Source: Luzula sylvatica (Eukaryota; Streptophyta; Magnoliopsida; Poales; Juncaceae). Taken from it: a stretch of 64,000 nt of DNA. The stretch spans positions 65,080,366 to 65,144,365 of the forward strand of contig OX326958.1 in the NCBI GenBank assembly GCA_946800325.1, written 5' to 3'. A program made the position numbers and the translations under genes. How positions within the stretch are numbered: the stretch's first letter is position 1; each line of letters begins with the position of its first letter. Shown here piece after piece: positions 52,164 through 62,933 of this stretch. The notes under the pieces were generated by a model. That model was given only the letters and a program-made list of their open reading frames with translations. It was not told where the DNA came from and did no database searches.

Positions 52164-52600
52164 CCCCCGGTTTCTTGCTCAACGTCGTCGCCATCTGATT
52201 TATCAACTTGGTCACTTTCGGCCTTCGTTTTCTGCTTGCATGAATTTTGAAGATTTTTGACAAAAAAACTAACTAGAATAATTAAATACTAATATTATAT
52301 TAACTTAATCACAAAAAAAAATTCAAATATAAAACTAATACAAAATATACTCAAATTATTATATAACTAACCATTATCACTCAAATATCATTTGTTTTTA
52401 ATATTTGTGGGTCATACTCGAGACTATTATTTACATTACATACATACTAAAAAAAAATTGGAGGCCTGAATTATGCCAACTTGTGACCATTACTGACCTG
52501 GGTCTGATCGACGCATCATCGCCGGAATTTAAGCATTCCGATTCACGAGAGGATGGGAGATCGAGGGTTAGAGTTAGGCTAGGATGAATGCCAGCAAATA
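52164..52600 (-). pseudogene. Broken duplicate of the acidic-protein gene at 53.7 kb
   Basis: The ends match: 52,164-52,250 aligns with 53,732-53,830 (cccggtttcttgctcaa, cgtcgccatc), and 52,490-52,600 aligns with 53,995-54,110 (gacgcatcatcgccgga, gagaggatg, agcaaatatctg). The middle of the gene is missing and replaced by about 230 bp of AT-rich DNA. The site II promoter motif is also duplicated (tgggctttt at about 52,667). Confidence 0.7.
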
Positions 52601-53731
52601 TCTGATTGTTTTCTCTTTTCTTTTTTTTTTCTTTTTTTTTTGAAGAGAGCAAATATCTGATTGCTGTGGGCTTTTAAATTTTTTAGTGGGCATAAACTGG
52701 TGATATTAAGAAAATGTGGATCATTTATATTTTATGGATCGATTAGTAGGTCATATTACTACTATCGTGTCATTTATATTTTATTGATTGATTAGTATCT
52801 CGCATTTCTATTTTATTTTTTTAAATTGGAGCGATTTAGATTTCTATTCATGGTACGCATATTGTCGCAAGTGTGTTATTTTTTAATTGTTTGTTTGTTT
52901 TTAAAAAAAAATTCAGATCTCTGTGGTTTCGCATATGCTTGTTTAAAAAAAATTGTTAGATTTTACTCATTGATTCTAATTGTCTTCCGTTTTCGGATTA
53001 AATTTGATTAAATTAAATTTTAATAAGTTTATCTATACTCAACTTATGAATTAAATTTGCATTATTGCATATGATTTTGTGAACTAATTTGTTAGTTCAC
53101 TTTTGGTCCTCTTGGCAACTTATTCCCAATGTAGCAAATTGCGTTATATAGCGTCGATATAACGCGATATAGCGTTCTATGGAAGTCCAACGCTGCGCGT
53201 TACGAATAAAAGTAGATCCATTGGAAGAATCAAAACATCGCGAGATAGGTAGTTGAAGAAGACGAGCATGTCTAATTAGATTCTAAAAACATAAATTATG
53301 TTTAGTATTATTTTTATATGATCAGATTCTAGATTATACATGAAATGAGAGATATTGTTGCGAACATTATATGTTGTTGGCATCATACATTCCTTTAATA
53401 GAGAAAAAAAGAGAGATATAACTAATTACCTTTCTGAACACAAAAAACATGATTGCATTCTTAAAGTGTGAATGATCGACAAATTTAATGTGAAAAAATG
53501 GAGATGTTTATCAATTTCAATTAATCATGTAGAAATGCAACACAATAATTGTGACCAAGAAATTTTGTGATCTCGACAATCGATTTTTTACCAAATAAAA
53601 GGCAAAAATATGAAAAGTACGTCGAAATGTGCTAAATTTGAATAAAATATGAACAATCAAGCAAGGAATTTTCTGATCTCGACAATAATTTTAAGTTTGA
53701 TTAAAATTCCAGATAGAAATCCAAAAAAAAA

Positions 53732-54022
53732 TCACCCGGTTTCTTGCTCAAAATCGTCGCCATCGGATTCGTCGACGTGATCGCCGTCTTCATCCTCACC
53801 TTCGGCTTCCGTTTCCTCCTTGAATGAATCGGGTCCAACCTTACCAATCACAGGCAAATTGCTGTTCAGCTTCCTGATCTCGTTAAGCTTCTCCTCAAGC
53901 TCTGATTCAGCCATGGAAAGAAGTATCTCCTCGTGTTGCGACATTGCCACCACCGGAAGAAGCGTCGTCGTCGGAATCAACGGCGGCCCTGGAAACTGAC
54001 GCATCATCGCCGGAAATTGGAG
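53732..54022 (-). CDS. Small acidic protein of unknown function, 96 aa
   Basis: One open frame on the minus strand, starting MLQFPAMMRQFPGPP (an upstream in-frame ATG at 54,058 would add 12 residues). I do not recognise the family. A Pro/Met-rich N-terminus is followed by a helical core with ELEEKLNEIRKLNSNLPVIGKV, which could form a short coiled coil, and a strongly acidic tail rich in E and D that ends EQETG. The promoter has telo-box and two site II motifs, and a broken duplicate lies 1.5 kb downstream. The intact frame beside a decayed copy supports function. An unseen upstream exon is possible. Confidence 0.65.
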   Translation of the reverse strand, partial: LQFPAMMRQFPGPPLIPTTTLLPVVAMSQHEEILLSMAESELEEKLNEIRKLNSNLPVIGKVGPDSFKEETEAEGEDEDGDHVDESDGDDFEQETG

Positions 54023-54123
54023 CATCGCGAGAGGATGAGAGATCGAGATCGTGATCAAGGGTTAGGGTTTGTGGGTAGTTCAGGAAGAAGAATGAATACA
54101 GCAAATATCTATTTAAAGTTTTA

Positions 54124-54142
54124 TGGGCTTTTTAATGGGCTT
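54124..54142 (-). promoter_or_regulatory. Two site II (AAGCCCAT) motifs before the acidic-protein gene
   Basis: On the minus strand AAGCCCATTAAAAAGCCCAT lies about 100 bp before the start codon, with aaaccctaaccc (telo-box) at about 54,058-54,069. This pairing is typical of plant genes tied to translation or cell growth. Confidence 0.5.
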
Positions 54143-54469
54143 AAACTTGGCCTATTAATAAAATTATAATTTTCTTTTGCAGAAAAATATTTTCTTTTCC
54201 ACACTGAATTTTGAACAAAATAAACACCAAAAATATGATAAATCTGCTAAAACAAAAATTATAATTATTTTTATTGAAATTGGTGAATAATTCCACTCAT
54301 TATTCTCGTTCATCGTCTTCGATCTTAAAAAAAATTTAGTACACTTATCTTCCCATTTAGGGATTAATGGAGCCAACTTTTCTCAATCTCTACAAAGACT
54401 TGCAAGAAAGACATAATTAACATAAATATAAGGAATTAAGTAAATAAATCCATCGAATAAGATGTATGA

Positions 54470-55027
54470 TTATTCGGCGCCTCTCTGGAGCATTTCTTGG
54501 TATCTTTTGAACGAGTCGAGCTTCTGCATCTTGATCTGTCGATGGAACCTTTTTATGAACACGTCCGCGACGTGATTGATCTCATTTTCTAAACTAAACT
54601 CTTCGGCTCCTTCTTTCTCTTTCACCATTTCTATAACCGAGCCGGTACCGTTCACGATTTCCTCGTCTTCGTCATCATTTGCGATCTCTTCGTCTTCGTA
54701 AATGTAGTCGTTCTCGTTCTCGTTCTCATTATTGTCTCTTCCATTGAATGACAGGCTAAACATGTCGAGATACTCTCGCTTATCTCCGTTGTAAAGCACG
54801 AGAGCCTTGCTGTTTTTCTCTTCTTCGGTTTTCTCGTGACCCATTATCGCATGGATTTTGTGGTTTATTGCGGAACTTATTAACTTTCTGTTGTGCAGGA
54901 GATTGAATATGGCGAGACGGGTCTTTAAGGAGTTCGTCTTGGTTTTTAGTATAAGGGATTTGGATTTTATCACGGTGAGAATCGAACTGATTAGTTGTTT
55001 CATGAAGGATGAAGCCTTGTTCTTCAT
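54470..55027 (-). CDS. DUF761-domain protein, 185 aa
   Basis: A single open frame on the minus strand. The start at MKNKASSFMKQLI is chosen because family members usually begin this way; a longer frame from 55,108 adds 27 hydrophobic residues. The N-terminal half is basic with KTNSLKTRLAIFNLLHNRKL and AINHKIHAIMG, followed by a long acidic low-complexity stretch (NENENEN, DDEDEE). The C-terminal DUF761 motif reads ADVFIKRFHRQIKMQKLDSFKRYQEML. DUF761 proteins (sometimes called cotton-fibre-expressed) are plant-specific and of unclear biochemical role. The acidic runs may vary in length. Confidence 0.88.
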   Translation of the reverse strand: MKNKASSFMKQLISSILTVIKSKSLILKTKTNSLKTRLAIFNLLHNRKLISSAINHKIHAIMGHEKTEEEKNSKALVLYNGDKREYLDMFSLSFNGRDNNENENENDYIYEDEEIANDDEDEEIVNGTGSVIEMVKEKEGAEEFSLENEINHVADVFIKRFHRQIKMQKLDSFKRYQEMLQRGAE

Positions 55028-55416
55028 GCTGAATTTGGATCCTACAAAAGGACTCGAATAGGTGAAATTAAGGAGAGTGCTGATTAAGTACAAATGAAAC
55101 TGAAACACTTAGAGGGGTATTTCTTGCAGTTTTGGCATGGAGATTTTCAAGTAGAGTTTGATCAGTATATATAGGAGAATTGGAAGGTTCTTAGTAAAAG
55201 AAGAGGGAGGAGAGAGGAGAGATCATTGGATAGGCACTAAGCAAAGTAGATTATGTTGGATAGACATGGTTTATCAATTATCATTATCATTAAGATTGTT
55301 GGTAAAAAAATGTCATGATAGAAGAAAAAGAAAAAGAGAAAAACATGACAAAGACTAAATTGAGTGTTGAGGTGTTATTTTCATTAAATTATTCTATAAA
55401 AAGTAGGGAAATTATA
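55028..55416. other. Upstream region of the DUF761 gene
   Basis: Probable leader and promoter, with a GA-rich patch at 55,198-55,225. The phrase gtatatataggag at about 55,166 could serve as a TATA box about 140 bp before the chosen ATG. Confidence 0.35.
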
Positions 55417-55693
55417 CTGTGCCAGATTCCCCCCACTATTCATGATATGATGAATAGTGGGGTATGGTATTAATATCCATCTTCAATTCGTATCCCCCAT
55501 TTCAATTGACGGTTAATTGTGCTTTGAATTAACGGTTAATTTAATTATAATTAACACGTAATACAATTGTATTAGTCGTCAACATAATTAATAATTTCAG
55601 TTAACGGTTAATACAATTTCTTGGATACATTTTTTGGAGATGGGTATTAGCCCCCCCATATCGTGAATAGTGGGGGGAAATGGGGGGGGACAG
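55417..55693. mobile_element. MITE, 277 bp, TA-flanked
   Basis: The element begins CTGTGCCAGATTCCCCCCACTATTC and ends with the inverted counterpart gaatagtggggggaaatgggggggg-acag. TA lies on each side (55,415-55,416 and 55,694-55,695), as in Tc1/mariner-type insertions. Inside, acggttaat recurs in both orientations. Confidence 0.6.
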
Positions 55694-55851
55694 TAAATGG
55701 CCTCTAAAAAGTATGATCAATGGCGAATTTGACGGGTATTCTGGGAAAGGGAGCAAGGAAAAACCAACTACTAAAATTACGCTACAAAAAGAAAAGTTGG
55801 AAGAGGGCACGACAAAGAGTAAAATTTAAATTGTTATATTGGTAAAAAGAA

Positions 55852-56172
55852 CGGGTCTTGTCCAAAAGGCTTTGGACAAGATTTTGTCCAAAGCCATCTC
55901 ACAACCATGCGATTTTTAATCCAAAAATAAATAATTGTTGCAATACAATTTACGTTAAAACCTTTTGAATTTTATAAAATTACAAAAAATCATTAATGTC
56001 CACAAAAATCATATCAATTGTTCAAAATTATTTGTGAAAAATAGATAACTCATGTAATTTTATCTTATTTCATCAAATATAAAAAAAAATATTGATCGGA
56101 ATTATATTTAAATCTTATAATTCTAAAAGATTTTGGACGAAATTTTATCCAAAGCCCTTTAGGCAAGACCCG
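55852..56172. mobile_element. MITE with ~45-bp inverted repeats, 321 bp
   Basis: The left end CGGGTCTTGTCCAAAAGGC pairs with CGGGTCTTGCCTAAAGGGC read inward from the right, each followed by tttggay-aa and ttttgtcc-like repeats. The target duplication is not clear. It lies 160 bp from the previous MITE. Confidence 0.6.
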
Positions 56173-58140
56173 GTCCAACTGATAAAATATACTAAATCAT
56201 TAATTATATAAATTGTTCAGCGAAAATCCGCTCCTGAGTAGGACCCTCAAAATTAGATCGATTTTATATAGAAAAAATGAGATTTAAATATTTACTACTG
56301 AATAATAATAACATTATTAGTTGATCAAAAGAAATAATAATATTAATAACATTGTTTAGCCATGACTTACTTAGCTTGGCCTAAGAATTAGTTGTAGACC
56401 AAATCTACCATAGTAATATGTTTTTAACGAAGCCAACTGGCAGAAACTAGAAAGTAGAATAAAAAGAAGTAGCAAAATTAAAAGTGATACGAGAAAGACC
56501 GAAAGTGACTCGCATGCAAAAGCTCTACAGCAAAAAAATGAAACTTGGCAAAGCATTATTAGCTAAACCACATGTATCATGCATGTTTGATCAAATTAAA
56601 AATTTCTTTGGGGGCACACTTGTCATTTTACAACCTTTCCAATTATCTCATACTAATTTGGAATTTGGATCATGGAGAGAAAATGTTTTAGACTAATTTG
56701 GATTAGTTCTGAAATAGGAGAATCTATACATTTTTTTTTTTTTTTTAAGATGACGTTATTGCAAGAGTTACATGATTAAATTGAGAGCGATTTTAATTCT
56801 TTTAATCAAATGACAATTATATCCTTATTTATGGTGATTGATATTTATTATACTTATATACAATTATTTATATTTGCCATCAATAATGCAAAAATAGTTT
56901 TTTTAAATATTATGAAAAAATCAAATCAAACCAATATATATTAAATTTCATATTTAAACATATATGACAAGTTACAAATTAATTGTTTTTATGATGAAAA
57001 AAATTAAGAATAAAAATAGTTTTTATATATGCAAGGTTTTATTTGCATGATTTATGAAAAATGATAAATTAATAGATAAATGTCAAAAATAACAATCATA
57101 ATTTTATCATTAACATGAGTATAACGATCATTTGATAAAACAAAATTGAAATCCTCCTTAATTTAATCATGTTGGTTATTGCAGCATCACCCAAAACTTA
57201 TTAGGTGGCCTAATCAGCAAGATTTTTGAAGTTTTAGCTTGACATTTTAATTCAAATCCTATGACCCTAAATTCCATAGAAGTGATATGCAAAGTGATTT
57301 AACAATAAAAGGTCAAAGAGTAGTTATCTTCACAATGAAGCATCCTATTATATTATAGTTTTTACTTTTTTTTGTTTACAGGATACATTAGGAAAATTAT
57401 TATTAATTTCTCTCTTAGTAAGTAAAGTAATTAACAAAATTACCCCTTTCGAAAAGCAAACAAAAAAAAGGTTACAAAAGTAAGTTTGGGCACAAATTGG
57501 TGTCACATGCATAATTGGCACAAAAGTAGGCCTAAGCCTTAAAAGCAACAATGGAGAGAACGACCCCTAATATTCCTTCCTTAGCCCTCTAGTATACTGT
57601 ATCTACAATAATATCTAGCATTCAAATTCAAGAAATATATTTGATTATACATTTTAGGTCGTGAAAATTAGACTAGAAAGATATATCTATTTAAAAACTA
57701 GCCGATAGGCTTTACAGTCTATACTACAAGGAATCAAACTAGATCTAATCATATTATATTTTGGATCAAACAACAGTCAATTTTAAAAATAAAAAAAACT
57801 GATTTTTTCAAAAAGTTTTACCAATAATAATCAAAAAAATAGTTATTGTAACAAGAAAATATGTGTTTTATTGTAAAATTTGTTAAAATGATTGAATGAT
57901 AACGGTTGTATTTTTTATGGTTATGTGTGAATTGTGATGTGCTGTTATTATTTATGGTATTATCATTTTTTGTCTCAAATTTACTCGGTTTAAAAAATAG
58001 TTTATACTATGGAACGGATCCACTTGTGTGAGTTATTGAACAACTCAATGAAAATTGGACAAGTGTATGTTTACGAAAATTATTCAAATACATCCTGCAT
58101 TTTCTTCCGTATTTATTTAGACATAATAAATTTATATTAT
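56173..58140. other. AT-rich intergenic DNA, nothing recognised
   Basis: No credible frame, RNA gene or terminal repeats were seen. A T run lies at about 56,730-56,747. Confidence 0.35.
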
Positions 58141-58149
58141 ATATAGGCC

Positions 58150-58740
58150 AAATTTCATATATAACCCTACAAAGCCTCATAATTACACGTATACCCCTGC
58201 AAAGCGTGAAATATCATGAATACCCTTACATAATTATTATAATTTCATGGATGTCTTTTTTGTTATATTTCTGTTAAAATATTATAATAAATAATACATA
58301 CATATTAAATTATTATAATAAATAATACATTGATATTAAAATATTATAATAATTGTTGAAAATGATATTTTAAAATCAATATATTATTTATTATAATATT
58401 TTAATACTATATATTATTTATTATAATATTATAATATAATTTATTATTTATTTTTAATTTTTTTATAATAGTTTAATATATATTCATTATTTATTAAATT
58501 ATAGAAATTTTAAAAATAAAACTAAAGGGTATAATGGTTATTTTTTAAAAAACATAATAAAAAGATAGGGGGTTTTTTAGAGAATCTAAAAAAGTTAGGG
58601 GGGTTTTTGAAGAAGCAAAAAATATAGGGGGTTTTTGAGGGAATCTAAAAAATATAGGGGGTTTTCTAAAAATACAGGAAGTTTTTCAGAATTTTCAGAA
58701 AAGTTGGGGGGTTTTTAAAGAATTCCTCTAAAAACAATAA
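58150..58740. repeat. AT palindrome followed by G-rich minisatellite
   Basis: At 58,265-58,460 aaatattataataaataata recurs in both orientations and could form a long hairpin. At 58,560-58,730 a ~36-bp unit, aggggg-ttttt followed by gagaatctaaaaaa, is repeated about five times. The start (cctacaaagcctcataatt, taccccty) resembles phrases at about 43,855 and 6,040. Confidence 0.5.
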
Positions 58741-59679
58741 TAATACAATGTAAATTGTATGTTTAAGTATAAGTTTATAACATACATAATAATAAATTTT
58801 CATAAAAAAATATTTATATTTAACAACTAAATAACTCATACGAATATTAAAACATGTAAATAAAATTTAGTGAATATATATACTAAAATGCAAATTTATA
58901 TGGCAATATAACATGCAATATCGTAGATTTATATGTCAATATAACATGTAATATCGAGACAGATCAAAAAGCTCGAAAAAAAAATGTAGAGAGGAGGAGG
59001 AAAATAGTGAACGGCGACCGAATAAATCTGAATATTCACCGTTATGATATATTTGAATTATAGAAGGAAACGACGTAGATAAGCATGTTTCAGTGAAGAA
59101 AACTATGTTCGAACAATAAATTCGTAATAGTTTTGAAAACCATGATAATATATGTGAATTACTTCGATCCGAATTGATAACTTGGCTTGAAGATTAGTCT
59201 TCTCCAACATCTCAGTAATAGTTTGCTAAGATCATATGGGTATCTTATCTTATTAATAATTGATTGTAATGGTAGTTAATTGACATATATATACACAATA
59301 AGAATGATGAACATCATGAAGTTATGCTTAGTTCAACACAAAAAAGTGTGATTTATTCATACCAAAAGAGTTATTTTTTTAATATTTAGGATCTCCTATT
59401 GTGTCATGTTGCAATGAAATATACAAACTGTATGAGAGATCCTCAACATTTTTTTGTTTTTATCAAAATTTAATTCTTTATTTATTGAATGTTGTTAACA
59501 ATAATATAATATAAATATAATGATTATGTTTGACATATAGTACGTATTTGGTCATTCTAATAATAATGTGATAATTACCATATCCATAATATAATATAAA
59601 TATAATCATATTTACCGTTCATTTCACAAGTTATATATATTTATAGCTAAAAAATAAGTTATGTTATGATAACATAATA

Positions 59680-59845
59680 TCCGTTTTAATATCCGAAAAA
59701 GAACCGTATCTGTATCCAACAATATCTGAACCACATATATATATCCGTTTATTATCCGAATCGTATTCGGATCCGAGTAATTCTGTATCCGAAAATGGAT
59801 ATGGATCTGATATGACCCCGGATCCGAACCGTTGACACCCCTAAT
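59680..59845 (-). mobile_element. Fragment with a TAGGGGTGTCAA-type end
   Basis: ccgttgacacccctaatta, read on the minus strand TAATTAGGGGTGTCAACGG, is a common plant MITE terminus. The interior repeats atccg words (ggatccgagtaattctgtatccgaaaatggatatggatc). Its other end is not defined. Confidence 0.35.
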
Positions 59846-59974
59846 TACATGTTGCAAATATATATAAGAGATGGAGCTCTCGTTTAATTCTTTATTTATT
59901 GAATATTGTTAACAATAATATAATATAAATATAATAGTTATGTTTGAATTTATATGGGAGTAACATATAAATAT

Positions 59975-60846
59975 CAGTGTTTAAAATTGCGGCCCAATTG
60001 CGGCGCAATTGCGGAAATTGCGGTGGGCAATTTAGAATCGCAATTTCGCAATAACATATAGCGAGATATAGCATTTTCGAGAAATTGCGGACATTGCGGC
60101 GCAATTGCGGGCAAAATTGCGCTTAAATTGCGCTAATTGCGGGTAAAATTGCGGGATAAAATTCAAATCGTTATAATTTTCAAATCCTTCCACCAAATTG
60201 CATGAAATTTATATCGAAATCGCTCGTCTCGACGAGAGGAACGCAATGACAGACTTGAATTTGTGAAATTTTGTCTTTTATCCTGAATTAAACACAAAAC
60301 ACACGTTAAATTAATTTCGTCGAGAATTATTTGATATAAACATTATAACATAATTTTTGTGATTATTTAATACTTAGTTTCCGTGTTTTATTATCAAAAT
60401 ATTTGATAAAATATGCTCATAACATATAACTTCTAAAATGTGTCATTTTCATCTATAAATGTATGAATTTGACAATTTTCATTGTATTTCATTGATGTTT
60501 CGATTTAAAATTTGAGTTATAGTGTTCCGATATTTTTCGATGTCGACAAAAAATTCTTCAACAAAATACAAATCCAAAGATACCGTATAATTGCCATTTT
60601 AATGGAAATTTTATGATCAACTTTTATTTATGCTGAAAATGTTTCTGGTCAATCTATTTTTTTATTCCTTTTAGAAGAAAATATTGTGAAAAATATATTT
60701 AAACAAACTATTATTATTACATAATTTAATATCGCAACGACTGTCCGCAATAAGGTTATTGCGCCGCAATTGCGCCCGCAAACGCAATCCGCTGCAAAAA
60801 AAAGACCCGACCGCAATGGACCGCAATATCGCAATTTAAAACATTG
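59975..60846. mobile_element. hAT-type MITE, 872 bp, with perfect 8-bp target duplication
   Basis: The ends read CAGTGTTTAAAATTGCGG and, on the other strand, CAATGTTTTAAATTGCG. ATAAATAT flanks both sides (59,967-59,974 and 60,847-60,854). The CA-TG start and 8-bp duplication are hAT hallmarks. Subterminal attgcgg words are numerous at both ends. No transposase. Confidence 0.85.
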
Positions 60847-61230
60847 ATAAATATTAATATAATTTTAACTATTGTGTTGGTATATATTACGTATTTGGTT
60901 ATTCTCATAATAATGTGATAATTCCCATCAATGTTTAATTATTTTTTGGTCGTATATGCACAAGAAAAAAGTATAAAATACTTGAAAATTAATTTCTACA
61001 TGAAAAACATAATAAATCATGTAATGGGATGGGCTTCAAATAATTTTATTCAAAGCCCATGTCACTTTATCCTATTTACAACAACACCACCAAGCCCGTG
61101 TTTTATTATATGAGTTCAAATAACTCACCCCAGCCCAATAAATTGATTATATTATGAATAAAATAAAAAATTGAGATGAGATGTATTTTGCATATATAAA
61201 GTAAACATTTATATTTACTTAAAAAAAACA

Positions 61231-62415
61231 CAATGCAAATTGTAATTTTTAGTATAACACTTAATAAAAAAAAAAATCATAAAAAATTCTGTATATTAAC
61301 AAATAAATAAAACATATGAATATTAAAACGTGTAAATAAAATTTAGTGAATATAGAGACTACAATGCAAATTTTACACTTCGCAAACAAGACAGAAAATA
61401 GAATATAGTAGCTTTTCCAACTAAAAGAATATAGTAATTATAACTACTACGCTCTCAAAATCGACTCCAATAGTATAATCTGCTCAAAGAATATAGTAAT
61501 TACGTCCTTTCGAACTGATCAGAAAAAGCTAGAAAAAGAAATGGAAAGAGGAAGAGGGAGACAATAAACGGTAGCCGAATAAATCTGAATATTCACCCTC
61601 CTAGTAGTCTTACTTTATTGAAGAAAACGACGCAAGTAAGCATGTTTCGGCGAAGAAAACCGTGTTCGAACAATAAATTTGTAAAAGTTTCGAAAATCAT
61701 GATAATATTTGTAAATTGCCTACGCAATTACATATAACTTGGCTTGAAGATTAGTCTTCTCCAACATCTCAGTAATGGTTTGCTAAGATCATGTGTCTTA
61801 TTAATAATTAATATTGATTGTAATGGTAATTGGTAGTTAAGTTATTGATATATATACATAGTAAGAATGATGGGCATGATCATGATCATGAAGTTATGCT
61901 TAGTTCAACACAAAAAGTGTGATTTATTCATACCAAAAGAGTTTTATTTATTTATTTTTAGGATCTCTTATTGTGTCATGTTTTTTATTTAATTTTTAAT
62001 TTTTTGGATCTCTTTATTTATTGAATGTTGTTAACAATAATATAATATAAAAATAATGATTGTTTTCGAATTTATACGGGCGTAACATATACAAATTAAT
62101 ATAATTTAACTATTATGTTGATATATAGTACGACGTATTTGGTTATTCTAATCATAATGTGATAATTACCATAAATATTTAATCATTGTTTTTTTTATGT
62201 TAACAATCATAAAATAATTGGAAAGAAAACATGAATTATTTTTTTTGGTCGTATATGCATAAGAAAAAAGTATAAAATATCTGAAAATTAATTTGTACAT
62301 GAAAAACATAATAAATCATGTAATGGAATGGGTTTCCAATAATTTTATTCAAAAGCTCATATCACTTTATTCTATTTACAATAACTCCACCAAGCCCATA
62401 TTTTATTTATATCAT
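61231..62415. repeat. Segmental duplication, copy B
   Basis: The shorter copy of the block at 58,745-61,112, without the hAT-type MITE. At the site matching that insertion it reads acatatacaaattaatata with no duplication. Confidence 0.75.
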
Positions 62416-62497
62416 TAGAAATATATTCCTAAAAGCCCAAAATCTAGATTTTCTCTCCACTGAGCCCATTTTGTGATCCTCGGTTCTTAACTTCTTA

Positions 62498-62933
62498 TTA
62501 TCTTATCAACAATATTTGAAATTTATATTTCGCATCTAAATACATATTTAGAATTATACGTGACAAATGAAAGTATAATTACGTCAAACTTCAAAATAAA
62601 AATACATTTTTAAATTTAACTGCTGCATATATATTTAGAAATTTAGATGACATATCATTATTCTTATCTGATAAGATTTTAAGATACTAACTATTAAACA
62701 TGACATGACATGTAATTATCTTATCAACAATATTTGAAATTTATATTTCGCATCTAAATACATATTTAGAATTATACGTGACAAATGAAAGTATAATTAC
62801 GTCAAACTTCAAAATAAAAATACATTTTTAAATTTAACTGCTGCATATATATTTAGAAATTTAGATGACATATCATTATTCTTATCTGATAAGATTTTAA
62901 GATACTAACTATTAAACATGACATGACATGTAA
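62498..62933. repeat. 218-bp tandem duplication, apparently exact
   Basis: Two adjacent units (62,498-62,715 and 62,716-62,933), each running from tatcttatcaacaata through catgacatgacatgtaatt. I saw no difference between them. No coding content. Confidence 0.9.

Larger units (their letters stand above)
58745..61112. repeat. Segmental duplication, copy A
   Basis: Aligns with copy B (61,231-62,415). Shared blocks include cttggcttgaagattagtcttctccaac (59,181 against 61,738), cgaataaatctgaatattcacc, and ggtcgtatatgca through ccaccaagccc. Copy A is longer because of a hAT-type MITE and a further internal duplication of ttaattctttatttattgaat (59,470 and 59,885). No gene inside. Confidence 0.75.

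Noticed and set aside
53126..53230. Repeated ata-gcg words (gcgttatatagcgtcgatataacgcg) as a regulatory palindrome
   Set aside because: More likely a remnant of a hAT-type subterminal repeat like those at 60 kb; too short to call.
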